Shown: piece after piece, positions 51,447 to 62,574 of the stretch
How positions within the stretch are numbered: position 1 is the first letter of the stretch
Layout of the letters: the number at the start of each line of letters is the position of its first letter
Assembly (NCBI GenBank): GCA_963575745.1
Contig: CAUYUJ010014627.1
Coordinates: 474,001-538,000, forward strand
Direction of reading: 5' to 3'
Length of the DNA stretch: 64,000 bases
Source of the DNA: Prorocentrum cordatum
Taxonomy: Eukaryota; Sar; Dinophyceae; Prorocentrales; Prorocentraceae
Position numbers and translations under genes: made by a program
The notes under the pieces: generated by a model
Told to the model about the DNA's origin: nothing
Seen by the model: only the letters and a program-made list of their open reading frames with translations
Databases searched by the model: none

Positions 51447-52560
51447 TCAGCAACTTATGCTTAATGAAAGGGGGGGAGGCGGAGGGGCAGAAGCCTCAGT
51501 GTCTCCACGTGCAATGGACATACGGACTTCACGTTCTGCGACTTTTTCGGCAACTGCGGCCTCGAAAGAGGCTCGCAGCAAACGTCTCCGAGCAAGTTCA
51601 GCTTTACGTTCACAATCAGATATCCGTGCACGAATGGACGCATCAATTCTGTGCCGCTCTGCAGCGCCTTCGGCCAACGCATCTGCGACTGCGTTGCCGA
51701 TCAGCATCCAGTTATCAACACGTCTCCTGGCCGCATCCTCAGCTGAAGGGCGTGAGGGAATCTGAAGAACAGCAAACTCCGACGGACCTCTGCTTCTGAA
51801 GTGCTGGCCAACATCATGCCATAAGCTATTCAACTCTCCTGTGCATCTGAGGTATTGTTTATCATACCAGCATCTGCACACAGACTCGTTGTCCGTAACA
51901 AAAATGGTGGGCCCAGCAGAGCTTCGGGCTGCCCACTCGAGGGCACGCAACTCTCCTCGAGGGACAGACTGAACTCGCCGTGTCAAGGGCCCTGAAACTG
52001 GTACGGGCTGCTGCCTGTACGGTATCTGGAATAACAACCAACCCAATGCCGACCCGCCTGAGCGTCGGGAAGCGATTGTCCCCGCCTCTTGAGGCATCAC
52101 CACAGATGAGGAGCGTGGCGTCGGCTGTACCCGTGCCCAAGCTCCTTGGCGCCAGCGTCTGGATGTTGGAGCTGGTGAAGACCAGCTGCTCGAATTCAGC
52201 TGGCGGTGTCGTCCGTGTGAGGTCTGCTGGAATGATACCTCGAAGCCAGAAAGCGGGTGTGACGTCGGCCTGTGTCAACGCCTCGGGGACTAGGTCGCCC
52301 GTGGAGCTGTAGGCCGTGGACCCGCAGTTGGCTCGACATAGCCTGCCTCGGTGAAACAGCGCCTCTGGTGCTTCCTTGCACCTCAAGCAAACTGAGGACT
52401 CACAGGAACCAAAATCGTACTTGTGCTGCCTGGTCCAGCAGCCGCCTGTGGAAATGGTGAGCAGGGGCTCCGCAAGCTTGGCAGCGTGGGGCATCTCACG
52501 AAGGCGAACCAAGAGCGTGCGAAGCGAGTCGTTGTCCGCGCCGTGCTCGAGGCCATCTCC
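51447..52560 (-). pseudogene. LINE RNase H-like domain, frameshifted
   Basis: Upstream frame (to about 52050): LLTISTGGCWTRQHKYDFGS, then CLRCKEAPEALFHRGRLC (zinc-knuckle-like) and ICGDASRGGDNRF with the first catalytic Asp. Downstream frame: SVPRGELRALEWAA (catalytic Glu), TIFVTDNESVCRCWY (second Asp) and GNAVADALAEGAAE (last Asp). All four acidic residues of an RNase H fold are present, but the frame changes near 52050 and ends at 51447. It would remove RNA from the cDNA hybrid during target-primed integration. Confidence 0.72.
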
Positions 52561-52639
52561 ACAGTGCTCCTGCGAAGCCTGTTGCCAGAGATCTCCTGCG
52601 AGCGATTCTCTGAAATGAAAGTCAGATGTGTCCACACGC

Positions 52640-54100
52640 TTGGAGGCTATGATGTCGCCGTCGAAAAATCCCATCCACTTCTGAATAACCATGGCGTGCG
52701 AGTCTGGTCCAGCGCGACGGTGTCTGGGCGTCCCACCCTGCATTCACTAGGTGGGTGACAACTGCCGGCATTGGTCCTCGCACATGCCTTGATCTCTCTT
52801 GGACTGGCATATCTTTGATGGCGGCGACTAGTCTGCTCCGAATATGGCGAACTCCATTGCGAATCTCTGGATGCTTCACCCACGTGTCTAACCACTGCTT
52901 GAAACATGATGAAGGTAATCTCACAGCGGGGTCCTGGCCGAAAGCTCGAAGGTCCAGAAGTGTTGTTAAACAGCGCCCACGCTGGGACGCCCCTGCGACG
53001 GCACCGGTTTGTCGCCGCATGTTGCGCAGCTCGGTGCCGAAGACGCCGTGTACTTGATGCGCGTGTGCTGCTGATGCCTGTGGACCAGCGATCTGCGCAC
53101 GCTTGGTGACGAGGTAGTACTTGGAGGCGAAGGCGTGCCCGCAAAACCGTTTGCTCCGAGCCTCGGCCTTGACCGCTCGAGACACTCGGGTTGCGCGAGC
53201 AGCTCGTCGGCCACCGCCGAGATCGACTGCTAGATACCCTGCTTGACGGACGGCCTGAATGTCGATGCCTCGTCCTCTCAGCTGCTTCACCAAGGCCCTG
53301 GAGTCCGACCTGGGCCCGCACAGCACGACGCTCTTCGACGCCAGGTTGAGCTCCTGCTGATGAAGCTCGTCACGCACCAAGGTGGCATCGTCCACGATAG
53401 ATCTGATCACTGCTGCACTGGACCCCCGTTGACCTAGGTACGAGTCGTCTACCCACATCCTCTGACTGAAAGTGACTCTGGCAGTGCAGAGAGCGCTCAT
53501 GGCGTAGTGAGTCAAAGAGCGACCGAACCGAACTCCGTTGCGTAGGCCTTGCACATTGCTGCGGGTGGCCTGGAACGGTCTTGAACATGCTCCAAACTGA
53601 GAAAGAATTCTGGGCCCCATGCAGAGTTGGAGTTCCAGAAGAAGAACGACGCTTGGAAATCTTAAATCCACTGCAGCTCCTGCGATCTTGGCCCAGCGAG
53701 TGCGATCATAAAAGGATTGTATATCTATCAGTGCGCAGCCGTGAGCTGCGCCAAGACGATGACAGAGCTCATGATCGACAGCTTTCATGAACGCCTCTTG
53801 CAGCGCTGAGTTGCCAGCGGCAGCAGCGCCCCACTCTGTCGAGTTGTCGCCGGCCCACGGTCGCGAGCGAGATTCTCTGATCAGCGACCGCGCCCTGCAG
53901 ACCATCGCCAGAATGCCAATGATCCCGTTCCCTCCCCCCGATTTCTCGGGGAGGGGGCGCCCCAGGACCACGAGCAGCAGTGTCGGCGATGTCCCAAACC
54001 TCCTCGATGGCGTTGAGCATCTCGGCCGGTGCTGCGCGCCCCATCGGGAGGGGGGCGATGCATGCCCGGCGGCGTGAGTTGGTCAATGCCGTGCCCAGCG
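52640..54100 (-). pseudogene. LINE reverse transcriptase palm and thumb, frameshifted
   Basis: LKAALVKMKPCAGHGIDQL (start of the RT fold) leads, after shifts near 54080 and 53960, to the long frame 53971-52622. This has motif A region CALIDIQSFYDRTRWAKI, motif B QGLRNGVRFGRSLTHYAM, motif C RMWVDDSYLG (both Asp kept) and a later KSVVLCGPRSDSRALVKQ and AVDLGGGRRAARATRVSRAV. It copies element RNA at the nicked target. Key residues survive although the surrounding frame is broken. Another shift near 52690 leads into the RNase H part. Confidence 0.8.
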
Positions 54101-55375
54101 CACGGCTTCATCTTGACTAGGGCAGCCTTCAGCTCCTCGCCATCGATCGGTGGGAGAGCGTTGACCTCTGCCCAAGATCTGATCTGCTGGAAGGCCGGCG
54201 CCACTTCCTTGAGGTCGAACTTGGGGTCGTGCCAAAGAACGTGACATTTCTTGCTTTTCTCGTCGAAGACGTCCCTGTGGTGAAAGACGTGATGGTCGCC
54301 AGCAAGGATGTCGTCTTGTGCCCCTGGACAGTCTTTGATATTCCTGCGAAGGGTGCTTTGAGCAGGCGCCGTGTCGATCCAGCCCTTGAAATCATGCAGA
54401 GACTCCTGCGTGGCCTTCGTGGAGGCTTTCTTGGCAGCCTTCTGGGCGCCCTGCGCAAAGTGTTCGAGCGGTACACCTGGGATGCTCGAAATCGTCTCTG
54501 AGGAACTGCACCCAGGTGTCCCACTCCAGAGCCTCGGCTGGCGGGATGCACTTGTGTGCGCCCTCGGGCATATCATCGCAAGCCGTGTACCTAGCTGTCC
54601 CAAGAAAGCCCACTGCCTGTCGCCAGAACGCCTTTGCCTGTGCCTCTGAAAACTCAACGTAACCTGCAGCGCGCGAGCCCACCATTTCGATTCTTTGTCA
54701 CGCAATGGAGCTTCTCTGAAAACCATCGCCTGCTGCACTGTGCCTGTCTGAAGCTTGGGGTCGGTGGTCTGAAAAGTCGAAGGTAGAGGAAGCCCACGAT
54801 GGGCAGAGATGGTCTGTTCGACGCAGGACGCCCACTGAGCGCACTGTGCTGAGATCTGCTGAATGAAGGGACCACCGACATTGTAAGCGACCGATTCTTG
54901 AATCGGTTTCCAGCTGATGTACTCTACATTGCTGTGGTGGGGAGACCTCCATGGGAGAGGCCTCGGACTTATTTCCACCTGTCTCGATCGCGGGAAAATT
55001 GGGATCATTGCTGCTGCTGCTGGGGGGCTCTGAAATGGGCTTGACGGCTCCTGAGCTAGACCTAGACTCTGGGGGGGCGGGGCGAGACTCCTGAAACTTG
55101 AGACTCCTGGGCGTCGCCATCTTGAGGGCGATCCGTGGCCTGCGCGGCCTCCGGGTGAAAACAAGTTTCGGCGGCCCACGGGCCCTCCTCGTCCTCGAAG
55201 GGATCGGGTTCAAAATCGGAAATCGGCTTTCAGCATGGGATCGGGGAAATCCTGCGTTTCACGAGAAACGTCCTCCTGCTCTTCGGCAGCGAGGGAGCTT
55301 TCAAACAAATCACCGAACAGCTCATTGGTTTGGTCGCTGGCTTTTTCCTTGGCTAGTGCGACGCGGGGCGCTTGC
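54100..55375 (-). pseudogene. LINE linker between endonuclease and RT, heavily decayed
   Basis: Pieces in different frames: EHDVPWSPRCALIVRLRH and RTLVPAPKLP (end of the endonuclease and following linker, 55560-55440), EFSEAQAKAFWRQAVGFLGT (about 54650) and KKCHVLWHDPKFDLKEVAPA (about 54220). Stops at 55210 and several shifts between 55100 and 54400. Confidence 0.55.
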
Positions 55376-55376
55376 T

Positions 55377-56330
55377 TCACGCGAGCAGCACTGGACTCCG
55401 ATCCGACTGTAGGGAGCGAGCCAGGCTTGACCGACCGCGGCAATTTGGGAGCCGGCACGAGGGTTCTCGCTGCGAGCTGATTGCAATAATGTCTGAGGCG
55501 AACAATGAGCGCACAGCGTGGTGACCAGGGCACGTCATGCTCCGCCGAGACACTACACAAGTGCTGCAAGTAGGGCATGCGATGCCATATTCAATCAAGC
55601 TCTGACCACACTTCGTGCTACATGTGTATGCGTCGGGTGCATGATGGATCTGCCCGTGCACGCGCTGCAAAAACCGAGGCGATCTAAGTTTGTCGGGAGT
55701 GTTGGAATCCCCGACGCATAGCCAGGGCAAACGGAGTGAGCGCAAGAAGGCGCCGAACCTCGTCAGGCGAGCTGCATTGCACCCTCCAACCCCGACAGAG
55801 GGGTGAATATAACAAAGAACGAGCACTATGGAAAATCCTTGGAGGTGGGTGGTGGTCGGGAGAAAACCGTCGAAGCTGTTATGGCCGTCTGCGCACAAGT
55901 CTGGGACGTACTCAGCTTCGACGGGAAACTTGTGAACCTGGAGATGCTGACGAGCCAGCAGCAGTTCGCCACCTTCGTTGGCTCTGGCGCGGCTCGTCTC
56001 ACTGGAGCCACGGCCAGTGTCACGTGCGAGATTGAGAACAGTCTTCAGCTACTGGGATCTAAACTTGCCATTCCACAGCTGCCCCAGTGACTCCCCGATG
56101 TGAGTCTCGACGAAACCCATGAAGTCGTACGAGTGGCTAGCCTGCCGCGCGAGGATGTGCGACCATGCCTTCTTGCCCGGCGTCGTGGCGTTGGCAAAAT
56201 GCAGCGCGGTGCAACCTTCGTTCCCACGAGTAGGCGTGGATGCTGAAGACGACGGTGCTGTGGAAACAGTAGGCGCCGAGGTCGCTGGACCCTGGTCGAC
56301 GCCCTTGGGGGTTTGGGTGGGTGGGTGCAC
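55377..56330 (-). pseudogene. LINE AP-type endonuclease, one in-frame stop
   Basis: An endonuclease/exonuclease/phosphatase fold. N-terminal ALHFANATTPGKKAWSHILA and YDFMGFVETHIGES (metal-binding Glu in VETH). After an in-frame TAG (56049-56051), FSIVLVLCYIHPSVGVGG, LPWLCVGDSNTPDKL (GDSN for the usual GDFN) and CSTKCGQSLIEYGIACPTC (the family's GGS-LIDYF block). It would nick the target for priming. The terminal SDH-like part is in another frame near 55560 (VPWSPRC), so the domain is split by a shift. Confidence 0.72.
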
Positions 56331-56499
56331 GCCCCTGCGGGGCCGACTGGCGCGGTCGGCCGCATCTCAGCGGCGGGCTCAGGGACCGAGAGGCCTGCCG
56401 CTGCTGGAGCTTGTCACGCTCCAGCGCCATCGCCGCCTGCCGCGGCGGCCTTGGTTGCCTGCTCGGCGGCCTTCTTGGCCTCCTCAGCCTGGAAGCGCG

Positions 56500-57454
56500 C
56501 CTTGCTCAGAGCGGCCGCCTTCTCCTGCACCTCGGTCTGGGTCGGCTGCTGCTCCGAGGACGGCTCGGCTGTGCCGCCGCCGCTCGCGTTGCCAGGCGCG
56601 TCTGCGGCAGGGGCTTCGGCCGCTGCTCCGCTTGCGGCTGCTGCTCCTCTTCCTGCTTGCGCTTCTTGGTCGCCCTCTCCTCGACGACCTTCTGCGTCGC
56701 CTGCGTGCGCGCGGGCCAGGCCTGCGCCTGCTCGGAGCGCTCAGACATTCTCCTTCGCCTGCTGGGGCTGGGCCTCGAGCGCCCTCAGCTCGCGCCTCTC
56801 ATTCTCCTCGATCTCCACGGAGTCGGGCGACTCAAAGAGCGTGGTGTCCCACTTGACTTCGAACATGTCCTTCTTGCCATGCTGCACTCCGTCAGCGCTG
56901 AGCCCTGGGGCCTGCGCCAAAGCCTTCACCGCGAGCTGTCTCGTGATGGTGGCCTGCGCGAGGGTCTCCGAGGTCTCGCGCCCCTTGGCCTCCGCCGTGG
57001 CGAGGTTCTCTCGACAACGATGGACATGCTGGACAGCCTGCGGGCGCTTGGCGTCCGCGTCGCGCCAGGCCCCCTTCTGCTCTCCGAGCTGCCTCAGAGG
57101 GAGGTACGGGGGCTGGCGACGCGGCCGCTGTCAGGATGGCCTTCTGGGCCTGCAGCAGCTGTTTGATGGTCGGGTCACTGGTGGCCGCGATCGTCTGGTC
57201 GAGCAACGGGGTGGCGTCGATCTCGTCGGACGACTTCCCGCCCGTGCTGTTCTTCCCCTTCTTCCCTGGCACCAGCAATGTGTCCTCATCCTTCTGAGGT
57301 GATAGTGGTCCTTCTCCTTTGACTTGGCCTTGTAGAGGGCCACGGGACGACCGCAACGTCGGCGCTTCCCGTTCTCCTTCAACAGGACCTCATTACACTG
57401 ATGGGTGTGGCAACTCTTGCAAGTGGACCACATTCGTGAACCTGAGCCAGCCAT
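56500..57454 (-). pseudogene. LINE ORF1-like protein, frameshifted
   Basis: Starts MAGSGSRMWSTCKSCHTHQC at 57454. The motif CKSC-HxxxC...RRRCGRP suggests a small zinc-binding head. After a shift (about 57340): DEDTLLVPGKKGKNSTGGKS, then ATPLLDQTIAATSDPTIKQL, which I recall as the second block of dinoflagellate LINE ORF1. Further pieces are KKDMFEVKWDTTLFESPDSV (56900-56741) and a K/E/Q/R-rich, likely coiled-coil stretch (EEQQPQAEQRPK). The RNA-binding role is inferred from its place in the element. Confidence 0.5.
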
Positions 57455-57460
57455 GTCAAT

Positions 57461-57904
57461 GAACTTCGATGGATGCTTCGCTTTCGTCAGCCCGAACGCC
57501 TGCGCTCTCTCGGCGCGGGTGGCGAGCTGCCCCCCAAGCACCACGTGGCGGCGCGAGGTCTGGACGATTGGGTGCGCGCAAATTGCGTCTGGGAGGGCGC
57601 GAAGAAAGAACCTCCCTGCTCCCGCTCGAGCCAGAAATGGGAGGTGGAGGATGGTGAGCGAGAGTGGGAAGAGGGCCCCAAGAATATACACCACCACCAC
57701 GTCGGTTCCTCCCCCCTCTCTTCTCTCCTACGTATTCCGTGTTTCTTTCCTGGGAGAGCGAGGGGGTGAATGAGGTGGTGGTGGTGGTGGTGGTGTATAT
57801 GTTTGGGCCCCGTATGGGAGGAGGAGGAACACGTTGAGGGGGGGGAAAGGAGGTGGAGGAGGAGGATTCCGTATCGTAGCCCCCATGTTGGTGGTACCAA
57901 AGAG
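57461..57904. other. 5' flank of the LINE with two short GGT/CAC runs
   Basis: CACCACCAC at 57688-57697 and (GGT)n at 57774-57797 surround TATAC-containing sequence. The GTATATGTTTGGGCCC (57796) and GGGCCCCAAGAATATAC (57671) strings are near-inverse, so a small inverted structure spans 57671-57815. Confidence 0.45.
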
Positions 57905-58025
57905 AATGCACGACGTAGAACTCACCAAATAGATCGCCCCACATGGCTGGCATTGCACAGCTTGCATCGCATGACCTGCACCGTATACATAGCACCACGC
58001 AGGGAGTGCACGCGAAGAGTGCAAT
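57905..58025. repeat. GCACC/GCATCGCATG short-repeat patch
   Basis: TTGCACAGCTTGCATCGCAT, GACCTGCACCG and ATAGCACCACGC; same family as 20930-21420. Confidence 0.45.
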
Positions 58026-58249
58026 TGATATTGAAGGATACTACGAGTTGGGGTGGACTCCTATTGACAAACATTATCGATATAATTCTGAAGGGCCAGA
58101 TGGTATCCAGGATTTCGGCACGGGAGCCAGCCCAGGCGCTGGCGTTCCACAGCTGAAGTCATGTGGCGGCGTTGAGGTGCCCTCGTGGTTACAGGCTGTC
58201 TTGGGGGCATATCCAACACAGGCTCCGTGTCTGGGTCCTGGATGAGAAA

Positions 58250-58680
58250 GATCCCCAGGAGTTTTATTGGGATCTCGTCTGGAGCATTTGTGGGGCATCC
58301 TGGGGCGCTTCTCGGGCGTCTCTGGGTTTCCCTGGAGCGAGATTTCGGGTCTTTGGATGCCTTTTGGGGGCCGTGCGGGGTCTATTCAGGGCCTCTTGGC
58401 CCGCCTTAGAGCGCTCTTGGCCCCGTCGACCCCTTCGGAGGCCGTCTCGGGGGGTTATGTGCCGCAGTGGGACCTCGCTGGGGCGCTTTAGCACCGCCTT
58501 AGAGGTCTCGTGGGCCGTCTTGAGGCCCTCTTGGGGCCGTCCTGGGGGCATTTTGGAACGTTTTTTTGCCGTTTTGATGGTTCTTTTGGAGGTATCTTGG
58601 GCGGCACTCTTGGGACCATCTTGGAGGCTTTTTGGGCCGTCGTGAGGGTTCGGACTCCTCGAGAGGCACAACCGCTAAAA
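58250..58680. repeat. Degenerate CTTGGGGCCGTCTTGG minisatellite
   Basis: Loose 15-18-bp units like those at 39400-40260, same orientation. Confidence 0.5.
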
Positions 58681-59083
58681 TCGTTCAAATACATCCGGGG
58701 GCTCAGTGATTTGGGCATCTTTGGGCCCTCCCAGGGGTCCTCTTTTAGGGATGGGGCACGGCAGACGCGGGTGAGTCCGCAGGTGGTCGCCGCGGACGTG
58801 GTCTGCGCCAGCGACCCCGGGAAGGGCGCGGCGCTGGCGCCCCCAGCCCCCGCCAGGGAAGGGGGGAGGGGGGGGGGGGCTGCAGCTCCCGGCCTCCCCA
58901 ATGCGGGCGACGCGATCTATACATATACACACGGTCCACTGCCCCAGGCCTGGCCCATCCTGGACTCTTGAGCGGTGTGCATGCCTCACTGGCCAAGCAC
59001 GGCGGGCGTATACAAATCTCCTGGCCCAGGAGGGGCCCGGCCAGGATGTCTACCGTTGCCCCACAGGCAGGGTCGAAGCAGTT

Positions 59084-59246
59084 GGGGTCGGAGGATCACG
59101 CCGCATCGCCGATGCATCGGCGATGCGGCTCGATACGGAGCCCGGTTTTCTCCATGCCGGCGGTGCCGATGCATCTCCGACGTCGCCGATGCATCGCCGA
59201 TGCATCAGATCATGTATGCTCGATGCGGCACGATCCTCCGACCCCC
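59084..59246. mobile_element. Small TIR element rich in CGATGCATCG palindromes
   Basis: Left GGGGTCGGAGGATCACGCCG, CATCG; right end inverted GGGGTCGGAGGATCGTGCCG, CATCG. The core repeats GCCGATGCATC on both strands. 163 bp, non-coding; no target duplication seen. Confidence 0.65.
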
Positions 59247-59635
59247 CTTTAGTCGGACCCCGTCATGGGAGACCTCCAGCTGCGCGCTGCGAGCCATTGC
59301 TGCCCCCTCATGGGTTGCCCTCGGCGCCAGGGCGGCGCAGAGGTGCGGCGCCCAGCAGGCAGTGGCCGAGCAGAGAGGGCGGGAGCAAGGTCGGAGAAAG
59401 GAAGAGCGACGCCACCTTCCACCACCAGGGGTGCCACCTCCAGCGAGGAGGTCCTTGATGCCTCCCCGAGCTGGGGAACACAGGGGGGGCCTCCCGAGTG
59501 GAATGGGGGACCACGCCACCAGGAGGACCCCCCCCAGGCCCCTCGCGCTGGTGGTGGTGTCGCTTGTTCCTTGCTCCTGCAGGAGAGCAAGGCGCGACTG
59601 GCGCGACGAAATTGAATAGGTCTGACGCGAGATGA

Positions 59636-59765
59636 CTTAGCGACCTTTCGCGGTGGCTTACGCGGGTCGCCAGTGTGGCACACGGCGTGGAGAGGAGGGC
59701 CCTTACGCGTGACCTTACGCGGGCAGCTTGCGCGCCAACGTCGGTGAAGTCGACCCCGTGTTCGT
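59636..59765 (-). repeat. GCGTAAG dispersed repeat, copy 2 (reversed)
   Basis: The complement reads GACGTTGGCGCGCAAGCTGC, CCGCGTAAGGTCACGCGTAAG, matching 16600-16740. Confidence 0.5.
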
Positions 59766-60156
59766 CGCTGCTGGAGCCTGACCCAGGCAGGGTCGGGATC
59801 CCAGCACCCATTGGGGCCCGAGCGCATGCCCTATGCTGGGCGGCCGCGCCGCTCCGCTGCTGGTTCCTCTTCCTCCTCCTCCTCCTCATCCTTCTCCCCC
59901 GGGCCTCCAATCATCAAGCATCATGCAACCCCTAACCCTAATTACACAGTGGACCAAGGAACCCGTGGTCCATCTTAGGTCCACTGTTTCTAACGATATG
60001 CTTAAGCATGTGGGTGGCCTCGTCTAGTGCACCTGCCAAAAAGACCCCCTGTTCCCACTGTGTCTGGCCCTCCTGACTATGGTCACCTCTTAGAAGTTTC
60101 GGGGTACTCGTACTGCTTCTCATCCAACGTCTCGAGAGCCTGCTTTATTAAAGACC

Positions 60157-60325
60157 CTGGCAAGTTTACTTGCATGGCCGGGGGGGCTGAACCTGAAGCA
60201 CGCCGTAAACGACGGGCACGTGCGGAAATCACGCAAGTCGAAAGGCATTTGCACGCTGTATTCGTTTGAAAAGGGGCGAGGAGGGGGGGGGGGGGGGGAG
60301 AACGCCATTCAAGTTAACTTGCCAG
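60157..60325 (+). mobile_element. Short TIR element, GGCAAGTTTACTTGC family, copy 2
   Basis: 169 bp; left CTGGCAAGTTTACTTGCATG, right end inverted CTGGCAAGTTAACTTGAATG. Interior GGGGGGCTGAACCTGAAGCA and ATCACGCAAGTCGAAAGGCA as in 38708-38870, plus a G15-type run. No target duplication identified. Confidence 0.65.
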
Positions 60326-60420
60326 ATTTTTTTGTTATATATACACTTATCAGAGTGAGGGGGCCGAATGGTAACTTATTGTCCCTGGGTGCGTGGCTCT
60401 AGTGGGATCCGTGGTGAGGA

Positions 60421-60672
60421 TTATGCTTGTTGCGTTGTTGCTGGTGTTGTTGTTGGTGCTGTTGTTGTTGCTGTTGTTGGTGTTGTTGTTGTTGGTGGTG
60501 TTGGTGTTGTTGTTGATGGTGTTGTTGTTGCTGTTACTTTGTTGTTGTCGTTGTTGTTGTTGTGGTTGTTGTTGTGGTTGTTATTGTTGCTGCTGCTGTT
60601 GTTGTTGTTTTTGCTGCTGTTGCTGTTGCTATTGTTGTTGCTGTTGTTGTTGGTGTTGGTGTTGTTGTTGTC

Positions 60673-60709
<37 letters not shown>

Positions 60710-60725
60710 TTGTTGTTGTTGTTGG

Positions 60726-60767
<42 letters not shown>

Positions 60768-60774
60768 GGTTGTT

Positions 60775-60805
<31 letters not shown>

Positions 60806-60842
60806 TTGTTGTTGTTGTCGTCGTTGTTGTTGTTGTTGAACA
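60421..60842. repeat. (GTT)n microsatellite
   Basis: GTT units with GGT, GCT and GTC variants over about 420 bp. Poly-V, poly-C, poly-L and poly-N frames are artefacts. Confidence 0.95.
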
Positions 60843-61607
60843 TTATTTATTCTAAAGAATAATTATTGTTGGGACCCCTGGTGCGCGCCCCCCTCGCCGC
60901 GCCTAGGCCGCAGCCACATTTTCATCATTTTCGTGAGGAAGTCTCAGGCAAAACGTGGGTGTCCGGATCCGGTTGTTTTGTTGACGCCCGCTTTCCCTTG
61001 CAAAAAACACTATAAAATGAAATTTCTTGTTCTAGCATAACCAAACTTCAAGAATCCTTTGAAAAAATGACACGAAGTGCACACTCGCGCGCGCAAGATG
61101 AAATCCTTCCAAAACCCTAGTTTTCGTAGCGATTTTAACATAAAAACATGAAAAACCCAATGGTTTTTCAAAAAAAAAGTTTCAAAAATTCATCTTGCGC
61201 GCTCTTGCGGATTTCTGAGGAAACCCAATATTTTTTCAACATTTCTGTCAAACGGGCTTTTGCGAGCAACTTTTTCATGTGCTTCGAACTTCTGCAACAA
61301 CGGTTGCGCGCATGCCAGGGCCATCATCCCTGTCAAATAATATCATATTGGGCACATTCGTTTTTTCTTCGCGCGCGCACGCCGTCGTCGTCGGCCGCGG
61401 GGCCCTGAATAGTAGCCACGGTCGTCCGCATGCCACGAAGTGAAGTGTACGAACGTCATAGGGCGGGAAGCTGGGTGTGGGTGGTGGCGAAGAGTCGTTT
61501 GGAAATTTGGTAGAGCTTGAACCGGCCCCCCCCCAAAGTGGGGGTATTGCCCGCCTCCTATGAAAACCCTGGCACTGGTGAGAACGGAGTGTCCCCACGT
61601 GCTAGTA

Positions 61608-61610
<3 letters not shown>
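60843..61610 (+). repeat. Tandem unit related to the 22-30-kb array, copy 1
   Basis: Starts ATTCTAAAGAATAATTATTG. Contains AACACTATAAAATGA, ACACGAAGTGCACACTCGCG (61073), GATGAAATCCTTCC, CGCGCTCTTGCG and TCAAACGGGCTTTTGCGAGC. These parallel AACACTATGCGGTGACA, GACGAAGTGCACACGCGCG, CGAAATCCTTC, CGAGCTCTTGCG and CAAACGGGCTTCGCGCG of the large array. Ends with the GGTAGAGCTTG / GTGGGGG / CCTGGCACTG block. Confidence 0.7.
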
Positions 61611-61667
<57 letters not shown>

Positions 61668-61672
61668 GAACA
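61611..61672. repeat. (TTG)n microsatellite
   Basis: About 20 TTG units between two tandem units, as at the start of the first unit. Confidence 0.95.
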
Positions 61673-62416
61673 TTATTAATTCTAAAGAATAATTATTGTT
61701 GGGCCCCCTGGTGCACGCCCCCCCCCCGCGCCTAGGCCGCAGCCACATTTTCATAATTTTCGTCAGGAAGTCTCAGGTAAAACGATGTCATCCAGATCCG
61801 GTTGTTTTGTTGACGCCCGCTTTCCCTGTCAAAAAAACACTATAAAATGACATGTCTTGTTCTAACATAACCAAACTTCAAGAATCCTTTGCAAAAAATG
61901 ACACGAAGTGCACACTCGCGCGCGCAAGATGAAATCTTTCCAAAACCTTAGTTTTCGTAGCGATTTTAACATAAAAACATGAAAAACCCAATGGTTTTTC
62001 AAAAAAAAAGTTTCAAACATTCATCCCGCGCGCTCTTGCGGATTTCTGAGGAAACCCAATATTTTTTTCAACATTTCTGTCAAACGGGCTCTTGCGAGCA
62101 ACTTTTTCGAACTTCTGCAACAACGGTTGCGCACCTGCCAGGGCCATCATCCCTGTCAAATAATACCATGCGGGACACATTCGTTTTTTCTTCGCGCGCG
62201 CACGCCGTCGGCGTCGGCCGCGGGGCCCTGAATAGTAGCCACGGTCGTCCGCATGCCACGAAGTGAAGTGTCCGAACGTCATAGGGCGGGAAGCTGGGTG
62301 TGGGTGGTGGCGAAGAGTCGTATGGAAATTTGGTAGAGCTTGAACCGGCCCCCCCACAAAGTGGGGGTATTGCCCGCCTCCTATGAAAACCCTGGCACTG
62401 GTGAGAACGGAGTGTC
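61673..62416 (+). repeat. Tandem unit related to the 22-30-kb array, copy 2
   Basis: Nearly identical to 60843-61610 with a repeat distance of about 830 bp (GACACGAAGTGCACACTCG at 61903). Carries a perfect CCCCCAC-AAA-GTGGGGG hairpin at about 62349. Confidence 0.75.
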
Positions 62417-62424
62417 CCCAGTCT

Positions 62425-62490
62425 TAAACCGCTCTCTCTGTCTCTCTCTCTGTCTGCTCTCTGTCTCTCTCTCTGTCTCTCTGTATTATG
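62425..62490. repeat. (CTCTGT)n microsatellite
   Basis: CTCTCTGTCTCT-type repeats. Confidence 0.9.
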
Positions 62491-62574
62491 TATTGTATGG
62501 CACAATTGCACCATGCTGGGCACATGCGCGCCCCGAATAAGTGACCAAGTTCTGTGGGTGTGTACCCCACGCCA

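Larger units (their letters stand above)
50965..57460 (-). mobile_element. LINE (non-LTR) retrotransposon with AP-endonuclease and RNase H, degenerate
   Basis: Minus-strand order: ORF1-like protein (57454 to about 56500), AP-type endonuclease (56330-55377), linker and RT (about 55200-52640), RNase H (about 52150-51447), C-terminal Cys/His domain (51349-about 51010). The 3' side ends in a short (ATTCCT)n-like run near 51003-51025, a plausible simple-repeat tail. I count at least eight lesions, some in homopolymers. Recalled knowledge: this gene order, with RNase H followed by a CxxC-containing domain, is typical of dinoflagellate LINEs. Target-site duplications not found. Confidence 0.82.

Noticed and set aside
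56119-57302. Plus-strand frames of 245-329 codons
   Set aside because: They run antisense to the LINE ORF1 region, whose minus-strand pieces match the expected order; no motif on the plus strand.
60368-60862. Leu-, Cys- or Val-rich membrane-like frames
   Set aside because: They are translations of (GTT)n in three frames.
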